From Cordia subcordata (lineage: Eukaryota > Streptophyta > Magnoliopsida > Boraginales > Cordiaceae), in NCBI GenBank assembly GCA_028554755.1, contig JAPTOF010000024.1, forward strand, positions 1,736,001-1,800,000: a stretch of DNA of 64,000 nucleotides, in the 5' to 3' direction. A model generated the notes under the pieces. It was not told where the DNA came from. It did not search any database and saw only the letters and a list, made by a program, of their open reading frames with translations. Below, piece after piece: positions 43,369 through 56,040 of this stretch (the stretch's first letter is position 1; every line of letters starts with the position of its first letter). Both the position numbers and the translations under genes were made by a program.

Positions 43369-43386
43369 TTACGCCAATGCTGGGGA
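43369..43386 (+). other. Degenerate tRNA-Asp primer site
   Basis: TTACGCCAATGCTGGGGA, followed by GGCA, aligns with the Athila primer site TGGCGCCGTTGCCGGGGA with several mismatches, at the usual distance from the LTR end. Confidence 0.65.
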
Positions 43387-43654
43387 GGCATGGTTGTTGG
43401 TTTCTTTGATTTTGTATGGTTTTCATTAGTTACGTGTTGAACATACTTTCCTTGTTTGTTTATCATGTACATATCTATTTTCATTATTTGTTGCTTTTAC
43501 TTATTTTGCTATTGTTAGTTTACTTCTTGCATTTGTGCTTTCTTTTGTGTTTTTCTTAGGATCTAGGTGTTTGTGGTATGTAGTTGTTTGTTGAATTGAA
43601 GTTTAGGCATTGATGTATGGAAGGAGAATTAGGTTTTGTTGCATATTTGAATAG

Positions 43655-45194
43655 ATGGCTAATTCTAATCCCGATCCTCCTAGAGCCAAAACCTTAAGGC
43701 AATATCTCAAGCTCGATACTTACCAACCCCATGTGCCAATTCAACTATTGACCTTAGGATATGCGACCTTTAAGATTAGGCTCGAGACCTTAGAAATGTT
43801 TTCATCTTTCTATGAGTTTGGTAATGAGAGTCCCCATGCACATATAGGTGCATTCTTGAAATATGCTCTACCATTCATCTTAGGGGCATCTCTTCCGAGA
43901 GCTTTAGGCTTAGATTCTTCCCATTCTCTTTGAAAGATAAAGTGAAGCAATGACTTAAGTCCTTACCTCATGAGTCTATCACTAATTGTGATGTTTAAAT
44001 TTCTTTAGAGATTCTTTCCTATAGCTAAGGCAACCACTCTTAGGGTTGAGATCATGACATTTGTACAACCAGAGTTAGAACCCTTTCACGAAACTTGTGA
44101 GAGATTCAATGAGCTTTGTCACCAATGCCTATATCATGGGTTTGATTTACATGAATTACTCCGGTTTTTCCATTTGGGTTTGACTTCACCCCATAGGTTA
44201 ATAGTTATTGCTTTGAGTGGTGGAGGGTTATACGATTTGACACCCGAGGAGGCATGGTCAAAACTAGAGGATATAGTTAAGGACTCATTCCAGAATGCCA
44301 ATTTTAATAGAGTTGGGAAAGAAACTAGGAATACCACTCTTAGTCGTGTGTTCGAGGTTGACTTGAGTTATGATTTAGCTACTGAGGTAAAAGCTCTCAC
44401 TAGGAAGTTTGACTAGTTTGTGTCTTTAGGTGCTACATCCACTTATTGGTCTACTCCTAGCACATCTGTCCCTCATCTTCCAAGTCTTGTAGAGGTGTGT
44501 GCTTTATGCTCCAAGTCTAGTCATACCACTATAGCATGCCTTCTTGACCCTCAGTTGCCTGAGTTTACGCATGAACATGTTCTTACCATCCAAGATCTTT
44601 TATCCACTCCTTCTCAGCCACCCAAACTTGAGTGGCGTGATCTTTCCAAGTTTGTACAATGTCACAATAACATGGATTCTTCTTATTCATTCCAAAATCA
44701 TCCTAGTCTATCACTTCCCAGTCCTTCAGGGTCTCATTGAGTAGCTTCTAAGCCTAGGTATCATAGTTCTTCAAAGTAGTCATTCCATTCTACTCTCGTC
44801 AATTCTACTCCACTAGTTCAGCCTATAGTTAATCGTAGATTTAACTTGCTTGCTAAGATGATACAGGCCTAACAGTAGATGTTTCAGAGTGAGATCAGAG
44901 ACTTAAAGACTCAATTAGGGAATCTTGCCAGACAAGTTTATCATAAAGACCTAAGGAAGCTATTTGTTTATCATGAGCTGAGTCCTAGAGATCCATGTAG
45001 CACTTCTAGTCCTTCTCTAAATGACAATGCATAAGCTACGGCTGTCACAACTTTGAGAAGTGGTAGGTTCATCAATAATTAGGTAAGAAAGTCAGTGAGT
45101 AGAGATAGGCCTAAAACAACATGTGTTGATAAAGAGACTAGTGTGTCTAAGGAGAAGACTAGAAAGTTTGAGGAGAAAGAGAGAAATCACAATG
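43655..45194 (+). pseudogene. Decayed Athila gag
   Basis: Three pieces in different frames align with the gag at 7556-9381. The first has LRQYLKLDTYQPHVPIQ and MFSSFYEFGNESPHAHI (43655-43933). The second has ETCERFNELCHQCLYHGF and LSGGGLYDLTPEEAWSKLE (44054-44416). The third has the zinc knuckle CALCSKSSHTTIAC (44420-44740). Below 44740 degenerate sequence continues to RSGR-like codons near 45060. Frameshifts and stops are frequent. It is truncated at 45194 by another LTR, and pol is absent. Confidence 0.75.
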
Positions 45195-46640
45195 TGATAT
45201 GTGTAATTTTTATATGTTTGTATATATTATTTGCATACACTTTTTAAGGTGTTTTCAACATAATTAAGTGCATTTAAGGTTACATTTGTGCACTATTAGT
45301 CATATTCGCGCATACAGGTGTCAAATTGCATAAATACGACACTAAGTGCCTTATTTCGTGTTTTAAGCACACTTTAGGAGAAGGAATTGAGATTAAAATG
45401 ATGATGCTTAGATCAAGGAGCAAATTTAGGGTTGATTTGGAGGAGAAGAAATGAAGAAAAGGCCATTTGGAAGCTCTCAAACGAATAAAGAAGCAACCTG
45501 GCAAAATTGAGCACAATTGGAGCAAAATTTGGAGCTTTTAGCAATAGAGCACATGGACAAAGCTTGAAGATGTTTATGAGGATGAAAAGATGCAGAAAAA
45601 TGGTTTTATAGGTCCCTGAAAATAGTACAAGGCAATAGAAAAACTATGCACGAATCGAGGCCAAAACAAGCTAGTTATCGCAAAAACAAATTCTGCAGGT
45701 CACCATGGGCTCCTTGTTGGTCGACTGATTAAGGTGACTAGCAGACCCCCACGAATAGCTATAAAATGCCTTTTTTAGCTTATTTATAGGGGAGGAACCC
45801 AATAATCTCTCATACCTATTAACCCTAACCTTTTTCCACTTTAACTAACACCCAAAGCCACCATTTAAACCCTATACCAAGCTAGGGTTGATGTATCTAA
45901 CAAGGATTTGGAAGGCTTGAATGGATTTAGAAGCAAGATTTAGGGGAGTTCTTCTTATTCTTTCTCTAGATCTTGTAAATATGTTGCTAGATTAGGCTAG
46001 ATCTTTGGGTGTTTGTTATTGTATATTAGATTAGGGCTATGAATAAAGAATTTGTGTGTATCTTTAGCTCTTAATACATGCTTATTTACATTGATTAATG
46101 GCATGATTCAATATGTCTATGTGTTGAAAATCGAACAAGTCTATGTGTTTGTTAAAATGCCTAAGTAAAGTTACATGTGTTATTTCGTGCTTAAATATTA
46201 TCGGTAACAATCTCACCTTAGCTTTAATCCATGCTAAAAACATGAGCCCTATTTGCAATTAAGTGCGTTGATTAATATGCTTAATTAATGACTTAGTGTG
46301 GTAGGAGTGTACCTCTAGTCTAAAACAATACTAAAAGGATACCCACTAGCACTAGTTAGTGCTCTAGGAGTCTAATCTTTAGTCTAAAACAATACTAATA
46401 GATTAGTCTCTCGAGTAGGATGTTAATCAACACCAAAGAGAGCAATTGAGCTATAGATAGACCGAATCATTATTACAGCCTGAGTCTAATTGCAACGCAA
46501 TGGCCTGAGATCCCTTTCCACTTTGTAGAGCTTTCTTTCCTTAATTTGGTATCCTAAGTTCTTCCATTAGATTGGATTAGCTTAGTTTTATTTTCCTTTC
46601 CTCAAGCTCCTTTTAATACTAAAGAAAGCACACACACGCA
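45195..46640 (+). repeat. Truncated Athila-type LTR (subfamily of 38345-40078)
   Basis: TGATATGTGTAATTTT... matches the start of the LTR at 38345 (TATATATTATTTGCATACAC, TTTTTAAGGTGTTTT) and follows it through the AGATTAGGCTAGATC and AATACATGCTTATTTACATTG blocks. Similarity fades near 46640, before the usual TGATCCATACGC end, so the 3' end is lost. It interrupts the gag remnant. Confidence 0.65.
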
Positions 46641-47831
46641 CCTAGGGTAACTATTATGTAATCCTAGTTATATTAGGATTAAGGCATATTGAGGAGGTGC
46701 TGACAAGTATATATAGTGCCTTATTAACAATACGATAACAAAGTTCTTCTATCGTATTTCCCATATATTATATACGGAAAACTACGAGAAAAAGCTTACA
46801 AGAATTTTGCAATAGAAAAGAGGAGATTTAGACTGTGGAGATAAGGAGATTCATCCAATATACCGTGAGGATCTCCACTGATCAGTACTTCCAGTCGCGG
46901 TTCGTTCAAAATTAGATCTTGCTTCCGCATTAAAAAAAAAACACGTAGGTCTCCTAATTATTGTATTCAATTACGTAATTAATCATATTTTTCCTTCAAT
47001 GCTCATACAATGCAGAACAAAATAAAGAAAGAAACAGAAAGAGGAAGAGAAAAGCAAAGAGAATTTGATTCTTCTTTTCCTGTTGAATGACCTATTTCCA
47101 ACAGCTTAGTGGTAGAGTGGTTGCTTGTTTGCATAGATTGATAGTATCTACAATTTATAACTGTTGTACTATGATACAGGCAGTTATTTATAACTAGTAT
47201 ATACAAAATCAGCAATTTGATTCAGCAAAAAAATAAAAATAAAAATTCAGCAATTTAATGTAATAAGAATTTATTTGGCTTGACTTTTAGTCACTTAAAA
47301 GTGCTTTCTATGAATTTAAAATTTAAAACTAATCTGTTTAGCAAATTTTTAATAGCACTTTTATATAAAATCCAAAGTTAAAAAAAGTTGAAAAATCAAA
47401 AGTTCCAAAGTGAAGCTTTTTGGAAAAGGTTCTTAAAAATTTATTTTTACATCATATTAAAATTTATTTTTTTCTTCTTGTTTGAAAAATATTACTCAAT
47501 AATTTTAAAATTCTAATATTGACTTCAAAATAATTAAAAACTTAATTTTTTAAAATATTAAACCAAAAATTAACAACTTTATTTAACAATACTTTTAATT
47601 AAAATTCTATTATTAAAAATTTTATAATTCAACAATTAAAACCTTACACTAGACTTAAAAAAGCTTAAAATGAGTTTAGCATTCCTAGAAGCTTTTTCGA
47701 TTTCTAATATTGATCCGAGCTCACCTCCGAATAAACACACGTGTAATTGGGATATACGCCACTTGTAAGTCACTGAAGCAGGTACAGAAAGTTAGCTGGC
47801 TCATCGCTCCGGAAAGAGACAGAAAAAAAAA

Positions 47832-47909
47832 ATGATACCTGTCAAACAGATTGGCAACGTAGAAGTTTACTGGAGAAACATACAAACCCATTCCCGCACC
47901 CCAAGGCAT
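47832..47909 (-). pseudogene. Possible orphan coding exon
   Basis: On the minus strand an ATG at 47909 opens MPWGAGMGLYVSPVNFYVAN followed by LFDR and then CAG/GTATCATTTTT, a good splice donor. Composition is protein-like and unlike the AT-rich surroundings. No further exon is recognised to the left, so this may be a gene fragment, an upstream exon of a gene whose rest is unseen, or chance. No family is recognised. Confidence 0.25.
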
Positions 47910-48356
47910 CGTTCGACCCAATTCTTAAATACTTAATTAAAATACTTTTTCTGAAATTATTTATTTGGTCATTTTGAAAGAATATTTTTAAAAAAAAACA
48001 AGGTGAAAGAAATTAAAAAATTATAATTTCTTTTTGAGAAGCTGAGAAATTAATAGTTTACTCTTTTTTCAAGATTATTATTTCATATTTTAAAATTTTA
48101 ATATCATTTTCAAAATACTTACAAATTTAATATTTAAAATATAAAACTAAATAATTAAAGTTTTCATTCAATAATATTCTATCAAAAAATTTTAAACTTC
48201 TAATATTTCACAATTAGACACCGTAGCAATAGATAGATTGAGACTATTTTTCCCGTAAAGTCCTGACATAGAAATAGAGTTTATATAAAAATAAAAAAAA
48301 AGGAAAAATTACCAGTTTTGGGAAGTACTTGCCTTACTCATAAAGTAAGGCTTGCA

Positions 48357-48366
48357 CATAAATACA
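48357..48366 (+). promoter_or_regulatory. Putative TATA box of the host gene
   Basis: CATAAATACA lies about 90 bases upstream of the start codon, followed by CACTCTCCGACGAGAG; a start of transcription near 48385-48395 would fit. Confidence 0.4.
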
Positions 48367-48456
48367 CACTCTCCGACGAGAGACAGTTCCATAAAACTCT
48401 TGAAGAAAACTATCTCAACTTGCTTCCATCAGAAACTCCCCCTAATAGTTTGAAGC

Positions 48457-48762
48457 ATGGCAAATGAATTAGCAATTCAATTATATAACAATGGATACAA
48501 CACAAGGCCTCCAACGCTGCTCAACTCCATTTTCATGACGACGGTGAACACAGCAGCAAAGACCCTAGTGGCCGTGGCGTCGAACGCCAAGACTGAACAA
48601 GCTGAGAAATGGAAGGCTTCTGATCACATGAGGTTCATGCTCATGCTGATGACCTGGTTAGCTGTTTGGGTTCTTAGGGTTTTAATGGATCACAACCCCT
48701 TCTCAAACTCTTATCAGCTCCTTGAAGGAGTTTCGCATATTGGATCATTTGAGCATCTGTTA

Positions 48763-48808
<46 letters not shown>

Positions 48809-51198
48809 TATCGTCGGCATTGTCATCGTTAACATCAGCTTCTTCTTCGGCAACTTCCATGGATTTGGTCATCAGCGAAGGATCTGAATCCGCGTCAGTC
48901 AAAGCTCTTGGTAGAGCACTCACAAATGTAAGCTTAATTCTTTAATTGTATTTTATTAGTCTGACAATATATATACGACATCTATTAAGTACCATACAAA
49001 GATCTTACTTATTATGGACTAGAGAAAATAAAAATCTCTTCTGCATGTCACAAAATAAGAATTTGAATACTTGGTTTTCATCCATTTAATTTATCACTTG
49101 ATTAGATTGTTATGTCATATATATCGTCTAATATCTCTATCTTGCAAGGATGAACTCGTATTTCTTTTTTAATTATTTTAATTTTTGAACTATCCTTGTT
49201 TATATAAATTACACAAAAATTGTTATTTTAATTATATTAATTTTAATTTTCTTAAATCATGTGAAAATAAAACATAAGTTTATTTGGTGTAAGACACAAG
49301 TGTGAGGCCGATGTATTTAGATATATAATTCCGGGGGAGTCTTATATGTAATATCTGATCTTTCTCCATCAAATGTCATTTGATATAAATTTTTTTCTTT
49401 TCTCAGTTCTTATGCTCAACACAGCAGTAGGAGGATTTAAAATGCTTCAATTTGCGAATGTTGGTAAAGCAATTTTAATTGACAATCAAACCTTTTTGTT
49501 TATTGGATCAAATTTTGACAATCAAATTTATGGATGCACTAAATTGATTTTGTAAACTAAAAAATTATCCAAAATATTTCTAATTTTTTATATTAAGTAT
49601 TTCGAAGTACTCGATGGTGACTGCAATCCCTCATTAGGCACATAGATAACATTTCAAAAATTCTTTCTGTATGTGTATGTTATGCTTAAAAGTATTAATT
49701 ATTTCTCTGGACAAAAAAAAAAAACAAATTATTATTACTCTGAAGAATTATTTTATTTTTTATTAAAAATATACTAATATTCTAATATAAAAATTAAGAA
49801 GTCCTTATCGGCGAAGAAAAATATTTTTGGTGCATAGTAGAAGTTACCCATGCATGCAAGGAGACACGTAGCACGTATGTGTCCAAAAATTCGGAGCATT
49901 CAGCATGTTAAAATGACAATTTCACCTCTGAAACTGTGATGACGTGGCTTCGTCTTATTGGTTGTTTCGGCAGATTCTAGGTCTCTTGAACGAAATTCCA
50001 GCATCATCCAGGAAGTATCACTTTGCAGTGGCGATGGCTGATAAGATCGTGGAGGAGAACGCGAGAGACGGCCACGTGGAGCTCCTGCAGATCAATCGGA
50101 CGGCTCTCGCTTCAGCTTTCGCGCGTACCTCAGGACTTCTTTATCTTTCACTTCGACAATCCCAGACCACAGACGAATCCGGCTCGTGGAGTTCACGCAT
50201 CGTGCGCGCCCTCCCACTTGGGTCCTACGTGATACCGGTTCTGAAGGGGTTGGGAAGGAGACTTTTTCCCGGCTTATCCACAGCCACGTGCCTGTTCCAG
50301 AACAAGAGAGAACTGGCAAAAGCCGGTGGGGAGAGAACCGATGACTTGGCGGCTGAGAAACATGCGCAGGAATTGCTGTGGATAACCAACAAAATGGTTG
50401 GGTGTGGGGCGGTTGATGAAGCTTTGGTGCAGTGGAGTTTGGCGACGGGTTTGGCTTCTCAAACTCTCACTGCAAATCCTAGACTTCAAGGATTTATTCT
50501 CAAAATTACAGGTTGGTAAATAGTGGGTGAATTTAATTTGTTAAATTATCATATAAACCACTACATGCCCTTTTCTTCAAAGTAATTTTCTTCAAAGTAA
50601 TATAATATTAGAGAACAGGGATGCAATATATAGACATATACATATATATAGACGAGATGATTGTAGATATTGGTTTGGGGGTCGAATTACGTTAAATCTT
50701 GCTTCTTTAATTTGTTTCTTATTGTATTTTTTTTCTCATTATATTTTCCGTTATGTATTGTGTGCATCGCTGCTAGAAAAAAGACTTTATGTAATCGCCT
50801 AACAAAGCGATTGCTAAATATGAATCCTAATTATAAATAACTTGCATGCATGTCTCTTTATTTCTCTCTCATGTGTTTCATATGCAGCTACACTGTTTGG
50901 AGAAGCACTGCGAGCAAAATACGATGTGACACCGCAAGTGAAGTATAGGTTGCTGGCGGTATGGATTCCAGTATTCTGTTATGCAGAAAATGGACTAGCA
51001 TATCCTGTGATGACAGGTTATGAGAAGGCAGAGCTCGAGAGAACAATGGATGTGCTGATCTCTAGCTTGACCGCAATTGATCAGGAAGTTATACTCACAA
51101 GCTGGCTACAAGACTTCACCGTCTCTGCTTCAGATTGGCCGAATCTCCAAGTATCGTATGACCGATGGTGCCACTCTGCTCGTAAGCAAATCATCTAA
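48457..51198 (+). CDS. Host gene of unknown function, three exons, 439 residues
   Basis: Exons 48457-48927, 49974-50511 and 50888-51198 (phases 0 and 1) with canonical junctions AAT/GTAAGC, CGGCAG/ATT, ACAG/GTTGG and ATGCAG/CT; the joined frame is 440 codons to a TAA. Residues 60-76 are strongly hydrophobic (FMLMLMTWLAVWVLRVL), possibly membrane-associated. Residues 103-117 are a Ser run encoded by (TCG)15. The middle has EIPASSRKYHFAVAMADKIV, and the C-terminus SDWPNLQVSYDRWCHSAR is motif-like. I recall similar plant-only proteins of unknown function but cannot name the family. GC content is higher than the flanks and no lesion is seen, so it is probably a working gene and the only clear one here. 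Confidence 0.8.
48763..48807 (+). repeat. (TCG)15 coding microsatellite
   Basis: Fifteen perfect TCG codons in exon 1 encode a Ser run, followed by imperfect Ser/Leu/Thr codons. The antisense poly-Asp frame is a shadow. Confidence 0.95.
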
Positions 51199-51904
51199 GA
51201 TCTAAGTTTTAGTAGGATAAGTGGAAAATCACTATAGATGTTCTTGAAAAAAAAAATTTGTAAGACCTAAGCTTAGCTGGAGATCATAATAATCTTGATG
51301 TACATATGCAGCTCATAATCTGCATTATGAGTCTTGTTATATATATGTATTCTCTTCCTGTCTGAGATTGGAGAAGATCAAAAATAAGGTGTGTGCGAGA
51401 TAAAAAATAAGGTATATTCTCAAGTTGGATGACCAACGTAGTGAACTACTTTGTCTTAATGAGTAACCTCGTCTCATGCATATTAAGTTGATTTGTCTAG
51501 ATTTTATGCCATTTATAATGATTCAAAATTTATTGTTATTATCATCATCACAAGTACAATGATTTTAATTCAGTCAATTAGGTTCTATTTTTACAAGTCG
51601 GTGACTGGATTAAAGTTTTCATTAAGTATTATGAGATTGTCATATTAGCGTTTCCATAAAAATTATCATTCTATTATTAGCTCCTATAGTTACTTATTCT
51701 GTACTACTTATTTTATTTTTTTATATTTTTATCCTTATGGATATATGTATTAGCAGTTTTAATTGAAACATTAATTGATCAAATGTTTAAAATCATATTT
51801 ATTTGTGAATTTAAGATTAATAGTCAGTCAAATAATGTTTAAGATAATATTCGATAGTGAAATCTTAAATGATTCATTTCTTAATTATTATTGTAAATAT
51901 ATAT
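51199..51904. other. 3' flank of the host gene, AT-rich
   Basis: Presumed 3' UTR and terminator of the host gene (AATAAGG-type signals near 51380-51415), followed by AT-rich DNA without genes up to the next element's TATAT target duplication at 51900-51904. Confidence 0.5.
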
Positions 51905-53309
51905 TTATGTGCTTGATTTATGATAGGAAATTAGCTGCAAATTCTAAGTCAAGTTTTAACACGTAAGTGCACAAGTAATTACGGTGTCGTACACTAAATC
52001 AGAGATCGAATCCACAAGAAAATAGTTTCGAAAACTCTCGGAAAGATGCTAGTAAAGTGCCTAAGTGATTGTTGATAATTTAAATGAAAATTTGATTTTG
52101 ATAAATTAAACTAAAATTAGAATTAAACTAAAATGAAAAATTAATTAAAAATAAAAACCAAAATTTGAGATTTGAAAACTTTTTTGGGACAGGTTTAGGG
52201 ATCAGATTTCTATGTGAAATTCAAGTTTCGGGCTCAACTTAGGATTTTCGATTTTGATGTGAAAATTAGACTATAAGCCTAATTGATTAAACACCTAAAA
52301 TTAATTAATTAATAAATTAGTCCTAGTGTAGAGGTGTAACTCTATCCCCAAGTCTTTTATCTAGTTGGAGTATAGATTTGTCTTAAAATCCTAAGGCAAA
52401 TTTATCAATTAACCAGGTGGAGAAAATTATACCACAATCTATAGTTTTTAACAATAAAGCTCACAAAAATATTTATACGATTGACAAAAGTGTCATATTA
52501 AACATCAGCTGCAAGCATAATGAAATAATAAAAATAAAATAATGAAGAAAATCAATCCTATGAATAAAACACATCAAAATATTCAATCCACGTTCAAGAT
52601 CTTAAAAAGAGAATTATCACATGATCATCCTACCCTAAACAATAAATTTCTCAGACATGTTTAACAAAAATAAACTAAAAATACGAAAGAAAGCTTCAAA
52701 AAACTTCCCCATAAAATTGGCCTAAAGTTGTCTTCAATTGTTCATAATTTGAACCTGAACTCGTAGGGAATGTTTCCGCACTTAATTTGGACAAAGACTG
52801 AGGAAAAAGAATGGAAAAGAAAAGAAGAAAAAGCTAAAACTAATGTTGCTGCTTGTGACGTTTTGCAATTTCCCTCCCTCTCTGGATGTCTTATACCACA
52901 CCTATATATAGATGTGCAAAGCAGAAAACCTTAAGGTCTTCAACCCACGTGGACCTTTAGTCAAAATTGATTGTTTCCTTTTCGTATTTACTTATTCCTT
53001 CTTTTTAACTTTGTTTCCAATTTCTCTGTCATTTTCTTTCCTTTTCTACTTTATCTTGACTTTTCAAAGCCTTTTGCTCCAAGAAAAATTATTTCATGTT
53101 CCTTCTTGAGTTCTCCAAGTCTTGGCTTCTAAGAAAGCTCCTTTCCTCTTCTTGCTCTATTCTTTTTCCACAGTTTGCTTCAAATTCCTCACTTTCTTTT
53201 TCAACTTCACCTATACAAAAATAGAGAATTAAATAATTAAATATTTTCAATAAATGAATTATTAATTCTGAAAAAACATAGAAATAGGTATTAAAATATA
53301 ATCTCATCA
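51905..53309 (-). repeat. 3' LTR (minus strand) of the decayed Athila element
   Basis: Pairs with 60744-62439. On the minus strand it starts TGATGAGATTATATTTTAAT beside the polypurine tract. The far end has TTATGTG where the other LTR has TGATGTG, a mutated terminus. About 1.4 kb. Confidence 0.85.
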
Positions 53310-55000
53310 ACACCCCCAAACTTGTTTCTTGCTTGTCCACAAGCAAGGCTAACTCAAAACATACTTTCATACTTCTCATAAGATTATCAGTTGCAATGAC
53401 TCATCTCCTTTCAAATAATAAGGGCCTACTCCCTTAGAAACACTCCAAGCATGTTTAAGCCACCACACTACTAAGACTCAAAACAGATGCACATTGCTAG
53501 GCGTTGATACTTCGTACCCCCTCTACTTTCATGGCTTCTCCAATACATCATTCACCCTTTTACAACCAAACAAAGAAAAAGAAAAGTACATAACTTTACT
53601 TGCTCAATTTCCATTACAACATGATTTATTGAGCTAAAAGGGGAAGAGCTTATTCATCATACAATGGAACAACAAAAGAAAAGAACAACTCGTGTCATTA
53701 GACACTTATTCAACACTTCTCATTTTCTCCACTTTTTTTCTTTCCTTTTTGGCTTTTTCTCCTTTTCACTTTTTTCTCAATTTTTTTTACTTTTCTTACT
53801 TTTTTTTCATCATTTTTCTCAAATTTTCACCTTTTTTTCCTCATTTTTCCAAATTTTCCTCAATACACAACAATGAAACCAACTCAAAGGGCTAAAGCAC
53901 ACCAAAGAAAACAACGCAAGGCAGGCACTTATATCAAAACCCTTAATGTAGATCCACTTTTTACCAAAGTCGTGGGGTAACAACAAGGTATGTTCCTAAA
54001 GTTGTTCACACCCCACATTTTTTTTTCAAGAATTCTCCTCAAAACTCAGTTCGCCGGTACACCAAAAAAAATCTCACAAAAATACATCTTCGATGCCTCC
54101 ATTCAACACAACACTGAACGAGGAGCCTTAAATGGGCACAAAAATCGAAAAAATTCACTCATTTTTTAGAGAAAACAAATCACATAAAGCACAACTAACA
54201 TAGCTAAAAAAAGCCCAACTCACATCAAATATGCTCTTAATTCTCACAAGAATGTAACACGCAAAAAAGTTTCAACTTCCACACTTCCAAACCTAAACTT
54301 TGCTTGTCCTCCAGCAAAGAAAGAATAAAAACATGACAAGCAAATAAGAGAAATGCAAAGGGAGGTATACAAAAAAGTAAAAGGGCATAGAACGAGACAA
54401 CATGATGAAATAGTAGCATCTTTAACTGTGATGTCGTAAGATTTATCTCCAATCTCTTACAAATCAGTAAATAATAGAACCTCGCAAAAGTAGCAAAGAG
54501 ATGAGTAGATGAAACAAGAGTACACAGCATCACCTATAGACATGTAAACCATCAGCTTCTAGCGTGGATAAAAAACTTAGAAACTTAAATAAGCTACAAC
54601 ATTAAAAACTCACAATAACATATAACGAACTAAACACATGGATAAAGTAAATAAAATAAAAGACCCTTTTTGTGTTTTTATTTTTTTCCTTTTTTTTTTG
54701 ACGACCCTATTTACTTCCCCATATAAAAGGCTCCGAACCTTGGGAGGCACTTAAGCCGACCCATAAAAATGATAAAAATTAAAAGGGTATAAAAAGAATA
54801 AAATAAACATTAAAACAAATAAAAAAAAGTTAACGAATACCTTAGGCTGCCTCCTAGGAAGCACTAAATTTTACGCCCTCAGTTGGGCGAACAAGGAGCT
54901 CAAGTGTATGTGGGGTCTTTAAGTTCCACAGACTCAATTTCATGTGGAGTTGTATTCGGATCAAACATATGCTTCAGTCTCTGACCATTCATTTTGAGAA
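53310..55000 (-). other. Polypurine tract and non-coding 3' region
   Basis: The minus strand of 53310-53325 reads CAAGTTTGGGGGTGTT, the polypurine tract. The next 1.6 kb has no coding content and shares blocks with the 3' regions of the plus-strand Athila elements (TTGCTTGTCC, GTGGGGTAACAACAAGG, poly-T/C stretches). The Phe/Ser-rich ORFs around 53660-53900 on the plus strand are shadows of pyrimidine-rich sequence. Confidence 0.65.
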
Positions 55001-56040
55001 CTCGCCCTTCTTCGAGGTGCTTAATTTTGATCGCTCCAGAAGGGTATGCCTCAAGCACTTCATATGGTCCATCCTATCTAGTCCTCAACTTTCTAGGAAA
55101 GAACTTCAATTTTGAGTTAAAGAGCCAAACTTTATCCGAAGGGGTGAAGGATTTCCTAAGAATAAATTTATCATGAATTCTCTTCATCCTAATCTTGTAA
55201 AGTTTTGCATTCTTATAAGCTTCAAAGTACATTTCCTCCAGCTCACTCAAGGCCAATTTTCTTTCCTTACCTGCATGTTGTATGTCAAAATTCAAAGCAT
55301 TAATAGACCAATATACACGATGTTCAAGCTTAATAGGTAGGTGACATGCTTTACCATATACCAATCTATAGGGGGACATGCCAATAGGGGTCTTAAAAGC
55401 TGTACGGTAGGCCCATAATGCATCATGTAATCTACTTGACCAATCTTTGCGATCAGGCCTAATCGTTTTCTACAAAATAGACTTAATTTCCCTATTTGAC
55501 ATTTCAACTTGTCCATTCATCTGCAAGTGGTAGGGTGTTGCAATCTTGTGGTGGACCAAATACTTCGTCAACAAAGTCTCTAGTGTCCTGTGGTGAAAAT
55601 GCTTTCCACTATCACTCAAAATCACGTGAGGCACTCCAAACCTAGAAAAGATATGTTCCTTAATAAACTTAACCACAACCTTATGGTCATTAGTTCGAGT
55701 AGCCGCTACCTCTACCTACTTGGACATGTAATCTAAGGCCATAAGAAAGTAGGTATACCAAAAGGACAGAGGAAAAAGGACCCATGAAATCGATGGCCCA
55801 AACATCAAATATCTCACAAAAAAGCATAAGTGAAAGAGGCAACTTATCTCGCCTAAAGATAGACCCAAATTGCTGACATCGATAACACCTCTTACAAAAT
55901 TCTTGGGCATTTCTAAATAAGGTAGGCTAGAAAAACTTTAGTAGCTATTCTTTCCTCGAAAATGGCCACCATCATAGGCCTCTCTATGACAAAAGCTCAA
56001 AATGCCATCAAACTCCTCTTCTGGTACGTATCTCCCGATC
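55001..56040 (-). pseudogene. Athila integrase (broken)
   Basis: Pieces in different minus-strand frames match the integrase at 12121-13257: [20 protein letters not shown] and GQVEMSNREIK (55470-55676) carry the second Asp and the Glu of the DDE triad. GKACHLPIKLEHRVYWSINA and WLFNSKLKFFPRKLRTR (55074-55379) form the C-terminal part. Several frameshifts and stops make it non-functional. Confidence 0.75.

Larger units (their letters stand above)
46641..48456. other. AT-rich intergenic DNA upstream of the host gene
   Basis: 46660-47000 has a TATATATAGTGCC motif and TG...CA-like limits and could be a solo LTR of another family, but no partner or primer site is seen. 47220-47690 and 47940-48350 are AT-rich without features. 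A less AT-rich island at 47700-47930 contains a possible minus-strand exon, and 48350-48456 is the likely promoter and 5' UTR of the downstream gene. Confidence 0.5.

Noticed and set aside
48714..48923. Antisense ORF with a poly-Asp run
   Set aside because: Shadow of the (TCG)15 coding repeat in exon 1 of the plus-strand gene.
53660..53895. Phe/Ser-rich plus-strand ORFs
   Set aside because: Pyrimidine-rich 3' non-coding region of a minus-strand Athila element.
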